64,000 nucleotides of DNA, taken from assembly GCA_030374805.1 (NCBI GenBank), contig JARGSG010000015.1, positions 744,001 to 808,000 of the forward strand, written 5' to 3'. The stretch is from Gracilaria gracilis. Lineage: Eukaryota > Rhodophyta > Florideophyceae > Gracilariales > Gracilariaceae. Shown piece by piece: positions 1-8,624 of the stretch; position 1 is the stretch's first letter; every line of letters begins with the position of its first letter. The notes under the pieces were generated by a model that ran no database searches, was not told the DNA's origin, and saw only the letters and a program-made list of their open reading frames with translations. The position numbers were made by a program, and so were the translations under genes.

Positions 1-2953
1 AGAAGACTGAATAGTATGACCATTAGGGATTCGTACCCAATACCTAGAATGGACGAGTGTATAGATTCGTTGGGCAACGCCAAGATCTTTACTACGCTCG
101 ATGCCAATTGTGGTTATTGGCAGGTACCTATCAGGGAAGAAGACAAGGACAAAACTACGTTTACTTGCCACGCTGGGTTATTCCGTTTTACGCGTATGCC
201 CTTTGGGTTGCGAAATGCCCCGGCTACCTTTCAGAGGGCGTTAGATATAATCCTTTCGAAGGTGAAGTGGAGAACCGCTCTGGTATACATCGATGATGTA
301 ATCATATATTCCAGAACGGTAGAGGAACATTTCCACCATGTTAGGGAAGTTTTGAACCTTTTGAGGGAATCTGGAGTAACGTTGAAGCTCCGCAAGTGCG
401 AATTCTTCACCAAAGAGGTAGAATACCTTGGTCATATCATCAGCCCTGGGAGGTTAGAAGTGACGGCCGCGGAATATCCGGGCCGTGCAGGAGGCGAAGC
501 CACCCACGTCCCAGACGGAAATCCGATCCTTTATAGGTTTGTGCAATGTGTACCGCCGGTTTATCAAGGGATTTGCCAAGATAGCGGCTCCCCTCAACAG
601 GAAGCTGCTGAAAGGTCAACCTACAAGGTTTGAATGTCTTACCAATGAGGAAATGGATGCGTTCGAGGCGCTGAAACATGCGCTCTTGACACCTCCCATC
701 TTGGCATTACCCAAAGCTGGTTTACGATACACGTTGGATACTGACGCTTCGGACGCCCAAATTGGTTGTTGTCTTATGCAGGAGCAAGAAAACGGCGACA
801 AACTACCTATAGGGTACTGGAGCCGTGCTTTGCACGCTGCAGAAAAGAACTACACAACAACCGAAAAGGAATGTCTGGCAGTAGTCTGGAGCATGTTGAT
901 GCTCCGTCCCTACCTATATGGTGAAAGGTTCACGCTTCGAACCGACCATGATGCCCTACGGTGGATACTGGGTCTGGCCGACGCATCAGGCAGACTTGCC
1001 CGATGGCGGTTACGACTTTCAGAGTTCGAGTATGACGTACAGTACCGTCCAGGTATCAAGCACAATGTCGCAGACGCGATGTCTCGCATTACCACAGATG
1101 GTTTGGACACCGAGCCGGTAGAGGATGATATCCCATGCTTTACCATCTCTACCAACCCTGATGGTGATACCTTAGAAGGTTACTGGACTCTACCCGAAGA
1201 GGATACGTGGTTTAGTGATGCCATCGCTCGGGAAATACTCGCCCTCGAGGAAACAGACGTCATGCCAATTACCCGCGAGGAATTCCTGAGAGAGCAAGCA
1301 AACGATGTTTATTGCCGCTCTCTCATGGACCAAGTAGGTATGAAAGACTCGAACTTTGACGTCGACCGAAATGGTTTCCTGGTGAGGCGAGCTCCTATTG
1401 ATGGTTCCCTTCAGAAGGTAGTGCCCAAGGTGCTGCGCCCTCGGGTGCTGTACCTAGCCCACTACCCAAGGCTATCAGGACACCCTGGAGGTACGAGAAT
1501 GTACTACACCTTGAGGCAAGGGTACTACTGGCCTCATATGGCTAATGATATATATACCTTTGTAGGTCAATGTGAATCTTGCGTACGTACCCGTGGAGGT
1601 CTCCGGAAGCACAGGAAATACTTGAAGTTATTCCCTGCAGCGGGTCCTCTCGAGTTCGTCGCAATAGACCTTCTGGGTCCATTACCAAAAACCACAAGGG
1701 GATATCAGTACATCATCGTAATCACCGACAGGTTCTCGAAGCTCACGCGAGCGATACCCTTGAAGGACACGAAATCGACGACCCTCGCGGTGGCGTTCTT
1801 GAACAATTGGATCTACCCGTATGGTGCACCGCTTTATCTACTTACCGACAATGGTTCGAACTTAGCTTCGAAGTTCTTTGAAGCTGTTTGTAACCTCTTG
1901 GGTATTAAGCACTACTTCACTACTGCCTACCATCCGCAAACGAATGGGCAAGTGGAGCGCTTTAACCGAACACTGGTATCTAGGCTGCGACATTATACGG
2001 AAGAACACCAAACTGGTTGGGACGAGCTCGTGCAGCCCTTGACATATGCATATAACCTTCAGGTTCATCGAGCGACGCAAACTACGCCGTTCGATCTAAT
2101 ACTGTCAAGACACCCACCAGGTATTGTTGTTGAAGGGGACCCATTAGGACAAGAAGCCGCCGGAGCGCTCACACCGTCACAGGTCAAACGGAATACCCTT
2201 TTGAGGTTGAGACGTGCTCTCAAGTATGCTGAGAGCAAGCTCACAGCATCCCAGAAGCGGTACAAGGAGGACTACGACCGTAAGGTAACCCAAGTGGTAA
2301 CGGCTACGCCGGGTCAATATGTCTTTATTGACCACCCTCCGAAAGGAGCTAAACCACGACCGGGTGATGAAGCTGATGATGAAGCTATTGATAGAGATAT
2401 CAATTCTAAGCTTCTTCCGAAATCATCGGGACCTTTCAAGGTAGTTCGGTCGACCGACCACACGGTAACGGTGAACCAAGATGGTGTAGAGAATACAATC
2501 TCTATTGACCGAATCACGGTTGCACCTCAGACGGTTCAGTCCAGGAAGGAACGCGGAGAATCCGCGCGTGACCCACAAGCGGTTGCCCTGAGGACTCAGC
2601 CCCGGGAAGACGGGACACCCATCGAGGTTAATGATGACGCACAGGGTGACGACCCAGACTACGTACCACCTGCGGGGATTACGGTTGCTCCTTCAGAGGA
2701 AACACCTACCCCTAGTGGTACCGATGCTCATCTAAACCAAAGTGGTGAAACGATACCAGCCCAGGTCTCTAATGAGTTCCCAGTGGAACGCCTTGTAGGT
2801 CACCGCCGTACCCAAGAAGGTCTGAAGTACACAGTACGCTGGTATGGCTGGGGGGCTGACGGTGATACCGCCGAGCCGCCCTCAGCCATACCACACCATT
2901 TCAGGGTAAGCTACTGGAACCGCAAAGGAGAGGACATGCCGAATGATGGGTAA
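1..2953 (+). pseudogene. pol: pol of copy C: RT-RNase H-integrase-chromodomain, one frameshift
   Basis: Copies element RNA into DNA and integrates it. RT motifs visible: TTLDANCGYWQ, the MPFGLRNAPATFQ block and catalytic YIDD near 286-297. RNase H: LDTDASDAQIG, the TEKECLAVVW block, LRTDHDALRW and ADAMSRI. Integrase: an HHCC zinc finger (GHPGGTRMYY to CESC) and a D,D,E core (FVAIDLLGP; LLTDNG; HPQTNGQVERF), then a GPF-type domain (SGPFKVV). A chromodomain closes the protein (VERLVGHR, YTVRWYGWG, near 2785-2910). The first 470 bp read in one frame and the rest in another. Copy B has GTGACGCCGCGG where C has GTGACGGCCGCGG near 461-473, so one extra G breaks C. The N-terminal part and protease lie before base 1. 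Confidence 0.93.
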
Positions 2954-2977
2954 ACCTTAGAGGTAATGCAGTCCCCC

Positions 2978-2993
2978 AAGGAAGGGGGAAAAG
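2978..2993 (+). other. Polypurine tract next to the pol stop (copy C)
   Basis: Sixteen purines containing AGGAAGGGGG, the same ten bases as the tract next to the 3' LTR (6850-6859). A further tract with the same core is at 3727-3744. It lies 25 bp after the pol stop codon and resembles a second plus-strand primer site. Confidence 0.6.
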
Positions 2994-3278
2994 CACATTG
3001 TAATGAGGAGTACCAAAGTCGGTTCGGACGCTCACCGGGAAGGTACAACCAGAAGGAAGCATTCCATGAGGGTACGTCCAAGGAGCGGTAGCGCTAAAGA
3101 CGGACGCACCGTTGTACGCGCGCCGTTGCACACGCGCCATGCACGTGCGCGGCACGCGCGCGAACCCGCACGGTGGAAACATTCAAAAAATTGTATCTTT
3201 TTATTTGACGAGGCATACGCGCGCTTCTCGTGGCGCGCCGTGCGGAGTAACCGATTCGGTTTACACTATTGTGTGTAG

Positions 3279-3333
3279 GGAGCGAGCAACGGCATGGTCA
3301 AAAAATCTAAGTATTTTGACCGTGCCGCGCTCC
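3279..3333. repeat. Large conserved hairpin in the copy C spacer
   Basis: Three nested pairs of complementary arms: GGAGCG with CGCTCC, CGGC with GCCG, and GGTCAAAA with TTTTGACC around a 10-nt loop. The same structure is kept in copy B at about 19,360-19,415. It could act as a transcript 3'-end signal for either strand or as an RNA structure; nothing in the sequence decides this. Confidence 0.7.
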
Positions 3334-3867
3334 CGAATCGGCCATTCCCAGCCTCTGAAACCCCTTGGTTCTCGAGATACAGACCAAAAGGGTTTTCTGC
3401 GTTTTCACTACCATATGGAGGGGTAATTTTCCGGTCAAATATTTTGATTCGCCTTGCAAGTAACCTCCAGGGTGAAACACCGCACGTGCGCCCATGCATG
3501 GTGAGAGGCCATGCAGACCAATCCAGGTACATTGCTGGCCACCGCGCGCAAGCGCGTGGCACGTCACCTCACCTCACGGGGAGGCCAAAACCGCTCGCTG
3601 CCCCGCGCGGAGGCGAAGCGTCGTACCATCATGGTGAATCCATACTACGAGCACGCAAATGTGGCTCCAGATGGAACCAATTTACCTACAAGGAACTACG
3701 CTTCACCCACCGTGGTACGCTGGTCTAAGGAAGGGGGAGGGGAGTTATTTTCGCGTTTCCGCCTCGCAATGCCCCTCGATGGAAATTGGAACCTAACATG
3801 GAAACACATAACTTTTAACTTTACTGAAAGAGCAATACCAACAGGGATGCAGAAGTGGTTACGACAA

Positions 3868-6282
3868 TCAACCTGATGGGTGAGTGGCAAAGTGAGGCCC
3901 CGAGGAGCCTCCAGCTGAGGATCCCCGACCCGGAGTGGTGTTCTGATGGGCTCCCGGCCAAGGCTGGAAGAGGTGAGCCTGGCCTGGAGCCTGGCTAGGC
4001 GCGCTACCATGACCCACGGGGGTACTAGTAGGCACGCTGACGCCTGGCATCACGTCGGCACCCATCGGAGGTGGCGCGCTCGCCTGCGCAACCGACGGAG
4101 GTGCCGACGACCCGATGTGGAGAGGAGCCTGCGTAGCGGCTAGAAGGCCGGGGTTCAGGCTAGCACCAAATAGGGGATCCTCCAAAGGGTTTGTAGGCGT
4201 CGGGCCCATGGCCGTCGCTAGGCCTGCCACCTGGTTGGTAGCCATCTGGTAGAGCTCGACCTGGAACCGGTTCCGGAACTCACCAATTTGGGAAAAGGAT
4301 CGCATGTACTGTGCATGACGAGGCAGGATGCTTTCCAGAAGGGTAAGAGCTTCGACCACAGAGGTAGGACCCGCCCGCTGGAAGTTCACCACACAGGCTT
4401 GGCGGACCCGAGCCATTAAACCTGAAATGGCCTGGGAGTCCACCTGAGAGGGGACAGGCGCCGCAGCCGCAGCCATGACACCCCCGAGAATAGCCCGCGG
4501 AGGCCCATCAACCCGTGTGGTACTAGGGAGAAGAGGAGTGGCACCAGTATGGGCAGGCGTATTGCGTCCCTCTGGAGCGGGAGTAGGCGCTGAAGTGACC
4601 ACAGGGGTAGCTGCTGGCGATTCCACCACGGTTGGGAATGGCTCGGGACTCCCTGGAGGTCCCTGATCGGTCGGAGCCCCGGGATAGCGCTGCTCCGCGC
4701 GGGATACAACCTTCCAGGACACCGGATCGAAAACCTCCCACCCCTGCTTGGCTCCCCACGGGAAACTCTCCACTTGGGTAAGCAACGATTCCAGCTGCTC
4801 AATAGAGTAGTCCGTACCTGCCACAATGGTTCCGATTCCAAATAGGCGAATGTCGCGAATGACCCTCGGGGGAATGAAGAACATACGACCAGGAGGTTGC
4901 ACACCGTCACGGTAAATCTCGGCTTCTCGAGAACGACAATCCCAGTCAATACCGTCACGGGCAGCCTGCAGAGCCAAGATGGCCACCAATACGGCCCATT
5001 CCGCGAGGGCAATCGACCAAATGAGGTAATACCGATCGTGGTTACGGGTGATGTAGCTCCCGAAGTAAGCCAATACCGGTGGGGTTGGGACGCTAAGCGA
5101 CATCGGTACCTCATAGGCATTCCACCATTCAGGTCGGGCCACATACCAAGAGGTTCTTCCCTTATTAGGTTGTGAGAAAAACTCCACATTATGGAACCCA
5201 TGCATGACGCGGTTGAAGCTGGACCGGGTGCGAATGCGAGCCTCGGTGGCAGCATCCACCCCCCACCTACGACGGTTAGCCCAATGGATGGTATTGTAAG
5301 GCCTATCGAAGCAAACCAAATGTGGTGAAGCCGGAAGGTACTGCTGCGGAAGGGAGTCGTACTGACAGATCTTCACAACCAGACGTCGGTAATAATGGAG
5401 CTCCGGTTCAATACGAACATACGGCAGATCGCTGGGATAAAGCGGGGGGATGAAATACCTCATTGGTGTGTGTCGCTGGCGGCTGTCATAGCACTCCACC
5501 CGACCCTGACGAGGTTGAGATTCCTTATCCCGACGGTGGAGCGTTTGGGGGACGGAGCGGAGACGCTCGCAATCCCAACGAAACAAACCCAAGTAGGTAT
5601 CCAAAGTCGGACGGCGCAAGACGCCGGGAAGCGATGTGTTCCCCGGCGCCACTGGCCAGTTCCGACGGTACAGCGTCGCTTGCGACACCATTCTTGGATC
5701 GACCCCGAAGGTACCATGTTGGGAAACGTTCCAGTCGGCCGTGGTGAACGGCTCCAAACCATAATAGGAAATACCACGAGGAATCTCGGGCTCCGGACCA
5801 TACGGGTCCCGGATCCCTTCGTGAATCCCTTGAGGTTGATTTGAGGAAGACGGAACCGGCTGGCTCCGAAAACCAGTTTGGATGCGGGAATGGTACAAAG
5901 CAGCACCCCGAGAACCAGACTTGGCAATGCCGCTTCCGCGGCCGCGCGAGGGACCGGCACCCGACATGGTGTGACGAGTACCGCGAGGGAGTGGTTGAGA
6001 CGGCGAGCATTCGACCGCAGGGGTGAAGCGAATCGGCTTTTTATCCACAATGGGTGAGTCACTAGAGCTGATGCTCAGAACCTCCACCCGTTCGGGGCCC
6101 CATGCTGGTTCAACCATTAAGGCATCGGCATTGGTCGCCGATGGCGCGCCGTCCCTTGAGGTTACCGCGTCCGATTGACCAACATGGGGAACCGACAATC
6201 GCCGTGTACCGCTACGGGTGCGAGCCCACACGCTGGTACCAGGGCTACCCATGTGGTTCAGATAAGGATCGGGGGTCACCAT
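3868..6282 (-). CDS. Antisense ORF protein of copy C (aORF-C, 804 aa, unknown function)
   Basis: A long ORF opposite to gag-pol, filling the space between pol and the 3' LTR. The frame is open to 6666, but the first ATG is at 6282. Residues 1-150 are Ser/Pro/Arg-rich with an RG patch (GAGPSRGRGSG near 108-118). A folded-looking core at about 285-530 contains FDRPYNTIHWANRRRWG, AATEARIR, HNVEFF, LSVPTPPVLAY, the hydrophobic stretch IALAEWAVLVAILALQAARD and WEVFDPVSWKVV. The C-terminal ~270 residues are Pro/Ala/Thr/Gly-rich. The core aligns with the antisense ORFs of A (closely) and D (distantly). There is no signal peptide; the hydrophobic stretch could be one membrane helix or a buried helix. 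I recognise no known family. The ORF is unbroken although pol of the same copy is broken. Copy B has lost it. Confidence 0.8.
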   Translation of the reverse strand: MVTPDPYLNHMGSPGTSVWARTRSGTRRLSVPHVGQSDAVTSRDGAPSATNADALMVEPAWGPERVEVLSISSSDSPIVDKKPIRFTPAVECSPSQPLPRGTRHTMSGAGPSRGRGSGIAKSGSRGAALYHSRIQTGFRSQPVPSSSNQPQGIHEGIRDPYGPEPEIPRGISYYGLEPFTTADWNVSQHGTFGVDPRMVSQATLYRRNWPVAPGNTSLPGVLRRPTLDTYLGLFRWDCERLRSVPQTLHRRDKESQPRQGRVECYDSRQRHTPMRYFIPPLYPSDLPYVRIEPELHYYRRLVVKICQYDSLPQQYLPASPHLVCFDRPYNTIHWANRRRWGVDAATEARIRTRSSFNRVMHGFHNVEFFSQPNKGRTSWYVARPEWWNAYEVPMSLSVPTPPVLAYFGSYITRNHDRYYLIWSIALAEWAVLVAILALQAARDGIDWDCRSREAEIYRDGVQPPGRMFFIPPRVIRDIRLFGIGTIVAGTDYSIEQLESLLTQVESFPWGAKQGWEVFDPVSWKVVSRAEQRYPGAPTDQGPPGSPEPFPTVVESPAATPVVTSAPTPAPEGRNTPAHTGATPLLPSTTRVDGPPRAILGGVMAAAAAPVPSQVDSQAISGLMARVRQACVVNFQRAGPTSVVEALTLLESILPRHAQYMRSFSQIGEFRNRFQVELYQMATNQVAGLATAMGPTPTNPLEDPLFGASLNPGLLAATQAPLHIGSSAPPSVAQASAPPPMGADVMPGVSVPTSTPVGHGSAPSQAPGQAHLFQPWPGAHQNTTPGRGSSAGGSSGPHFATHPSG

Positions 6283-6861
6283 AAACGGATTCAACCTTGT
6301 CGGTCGGACGAAAAGCCACGGTGGCGCGAGCCCGCGTAGACAAACCGCAAAGGGGTGCGAAGGTAACCAGAAGGGACAACGGTGGAACAACCTCGATGGA
6401 GTCAGCGGCAATGCCTCGAAGGGGTGGTACTCGAACCTCGAAGGGACAGAGAGACACGCCGCAACCAAGTGGGCGCCAAAATCTCTCACGGTACAGTGCC
6501 CACACGAGCTCGAAGGCGCAACCCGCCACCCCCACTGGGTATACCGACACGGTAAAAGGGTCCAAGCCGGGCAGCCAAAAAGGCAGAACCTTGGAGGTAT
6601 GCAATGGGCGCGCGCCGCGCCCAAACCACCAATGGGAACGAATAGGCTGCCGTCTGTGATAACCAAAGAAGTGGATAAAGCCGCAATCGGTGATCACCAA
6701 GGTGGTGAACGGAGTACGCTCGGCGACGCAGAGCCGATGCGACGCACGGCGCGAGATGGCACGAAGGCTGCGACAGGGACCAAATTGGTACGACGATGCA
6801 ACCGACTTGGTGAAAAGGATCTAGGAGCCACGAGGGCGTGGCTCAGGGTAGGAAGGGGGTC
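6283..6861. other. Leader of aORF-C and polypurine tract of copy C
   Basis: No ATG-started gene. On the - strand this would be the untranslated leader of aORF-C. On the + strand it ends in the plus-strand primer AGGAAGGGGG (6850-6859), two bases before the 3' LTR. Copy B retains about the last 270 bp of it (17,942-18,200). Confidence 0.6.
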
Positions 6862-7033
6862 TGTAGTACAATGAGACCTCAATGGGTTGGTGCCACGTGG
6901 GTCTACTGGTGCGCCTTGCTGGCTACACTGTACCCAATTGGTATTCTGTATTTTATAATTTCTAATTTCTAATTTATAGTCTAGGATAGTTTAGCATTGC
7001 TGGCCCATGACAGTAGGTCATGGGCACAGCTGA

Positions 7034-7041
7034 TGACGTCA
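7034..7041. promoter_or_regulatory. CRE-like palindrome TGACGTCA in the LTR
   Basis: A perfect TGACGTCA, the classical bZIP (CREB/ATF-type) target, 35 bp before the TATA box. It is the sense-strand counterpart of ATGACGTCATC in the two LTRs of copy B. Binding by a host bZIP factor is inference. Confidence 0.45.
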
Positions 7042-7064
7042 TGCCCGCATGGGAGATCGGCGTC

Positions 7065-7093
7065 GGTGCACCTTGTATATATTGTGGTGCACC
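7065..7093. promoter_or_regulatory. TATA box framed by two GGTGCACC palindromes (copy C LTR)
   Basis: GGTGCACC at 7065-7072, TATATAT at 7076-7082, GGTGCACC at 7086-7093. The flanking words are self-palindromic and TATATA is symmetric, so the block reads almost the same both ways. It is conserved in both LTRs of copy B. Likely the LTR core promoter; bidirectional use is inference. Confidence 0.6.
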
Positions 7094-7369
7094 TCGCCTT
7101 CCCCCTCGGGTATTGTAAAGTCAGGCACCACTAGGGCAGTAACTATACCATCTTGGTCACTTACTACTCTATTACTATTCAGGTTTTACCGCGCGTCGAC
7201 GTCTACTACCGTACACCTACACGGTCTAGACTAGTTGCCCCGCCGTTTGCCCCTGCGGGTTTCAGGTGCCCTACTACCATATTGGTTGTGTGTTTTTCCC
7301 CTTTAGGTTGAGCCCTCGCGCGCTCCCTCTACCAGGCGGACCCCACACCTTATCGGTATTTGTACGACA

Positions 7370-7415
7370 GGCCGATCGGATACACCATGCACCAACTCGG
7401 GCCCACTATACTACA
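7370..7415 (-). repeat. 3' LTR fragment of element A (46 bp)
   Basis: Matches the U3 end of A's 5' LTR (27451-27496) base for base, from GGCCGATCGG to the terminal TACTACA. The rest of this LTR was separated by insertion of copy C and must lie to the left of the window. The next bases (7416-7428) are the polypurine tract GGAGGGGGAT of element A read on the - strand. Confidence 0.9.
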
Positions 7416-8624
7416 GATCCCCCTCCTACACTTGCGCTCCGCCCTCGGAGCGCCGCGTAGTGTCATCAAGTCGCTACGCGTCTGTCCGCATGGTTGAGAG
7501 GACGCCATAGTGTCCGTTCGGAAATTTTGCCCGGAAAGGGCGGGGCGAAGCCATGCCAAAATTTCCAGAGCGGGCGCGACGAAAAGGATCCTAAGTACGC
7601 GTGGTGGAGGTCCAAGCCGAGCGGAGTGAAACGCACTGGTGCGCGAATGGGGGATCGAAGCCGTCCGAGGCGTGATCCGGGGTGGGCGCAACTGTTATAC
7701 CTGTGCAGACCGTAGGCAATCGTTCGAGTACCGTAAACGTGCTTGGCCTCGCGTACGTTCGAGTCCGATCGGAAATGCGCATCTCGTCCTGTAGGGCATC
7801 CGCGACGGTCGCCACACGGGGCGTGTCCGGCAGGGCTTCGAAGTCGTCAGCCCCGCCTACCGCGAGGTCTGCGCTTGGTGTCATCCATTCGGTAACACGC
7901 AGCACGCGTGCGTGGAGTCCATACGGGTTACGGGGAGCCACAGCGTCCGCTTTCGGAAAATTTTGCCCAGGATGGGCGGGGCGAAGCCATGCCCGATTTC
8001 CCTAAGTAGAGGAGACACCATATGGACGGAACCGTTGGGGACGCTTGCCGTGTTAAGTACGAGCGGGCGTGAAGACGGGTACTGACGGCAGCGAAGGCGT
8101 GCGTGTACCCGTGTCTTTCCGTGCGGTTCGTCTCGAAGGAGAAACGCCCGATGGGGATCCATTCGGTACACCCGGCACGTCTCGATGGAGGGTGTCTGGC
8201 GGGTACGCGTATTGGCGCGCGCCACACGTCTCGACGGAGAGCGTACGGCGGATGATCCCTTAGCGGTCGAACACGTGTCCGTACGGGTACGCCGTGTCCG
8301 AAGCGGTGGTCCTTTTTCGTAAATGAGGTGGCGGTCGAAGGACCGTCAGTGCTCATTGTGACCATACGGGCGAGCGACCGTACGAATTGGACGCGATGCG
8401 ACGCCGCGACGAAGCGAGTGTATAGCGTATCTCATGTGCAGTGGGTGGCGGAACGTCAGCTCCTGATCCTCCAATAAAAATAAATTGGTCAGCACTGACA
8501 TTTCGTCCGCGCGGTGCCTGTACGATGACATAGTCGTCGTGGCGATTCCAAACGGTCGGTAATACCTCAAGTACCGCGTTGTCGTGTTCACCTCCCCCTA
8601 TAAGAGCGCCAGCCAAGCGTCGAC
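7416..8624 (+). other. Leader region of aORF-A with a ~50-bp direct repeat
   Basis: No convincing gene. On the + strand it precedes the antisense ORF. A ~50-bp segment (GGAAATTTTGCCC, then GGGCGGGGCGAAGCCATGCC, then TTTCC) occurs at 7519-7567 and again, diverged, at 7954-8001. Each copy is a potential hairpin, since GGAAATTTTG pairs with CAAAATTTCC in the first. CCG-N2-CGG type words are present. Confidence 0.55.

Larger units (their letters stand above)
2954..3867. other. Non-coding spacer between pol C and the antisense gene
   Basis: No credible ORF on either strand. It holds two polypurine tracts (2978-2993 and 3727-3744), a GC-rich segment with many GCGC and CACG words, and the large hairpin at 3279-3333. 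Copy B keeps the same spacer (about 18,870-19,748), and the two diverge just where the antisense gene begins in C. It would be the 3' untranslated region for both the sense pol and the antisense transcripts. Confidence 0.7.
1..7369 (+). mobile_element. Ty3/gypsy chromovirus copy C (5' part outside window)
   Basis: The window opens inside the reverse transcriptase of a + strand LTR retrotransposon and runs through RNase H, integrase, chromodomain, a non-coding stretch, a large antisense gene, a polypurine tract and a complete 508-bp 3' LTR ending in CA at 7369. The next bases (GGCCGATCGG from 7370) are LTR sequence of element A, and the same sequence is uninterrupted at 27451, so copy C is inserted in A's 3' LTR. 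The left TSD copy, 5' LTR and gag lie upstream of the window. Copy B is the same family: LTR and pol are nearly identical. Confidence 0.93.
6862..7369 (+). repeat. 3' LTR of copy C (508 bp)
   Basis: Begins TGTAGTACA directly after the polypurine tract and ends TGTACGACA. It is the same length as the two LTRs of copy B (17434-17941, 26351-26858) and differs from them at few positions. It carries an inverted repeat (GCCCATGAC/GTCATGGGC, 7003-7025), a TGACGTCA site, a palindrome-framed TATA box, and ACC-N5-GGT words (for example ACCATCTTGGT and ACCATATTGGT). Confidence 0.95.

Noticed and set aside
3868..6282. Antisense ORFs as chance mirrors of a sense gene
   Set aside because: There is no sense-strand gene there; the longest sense frames are short and the antisense proteins align between families.
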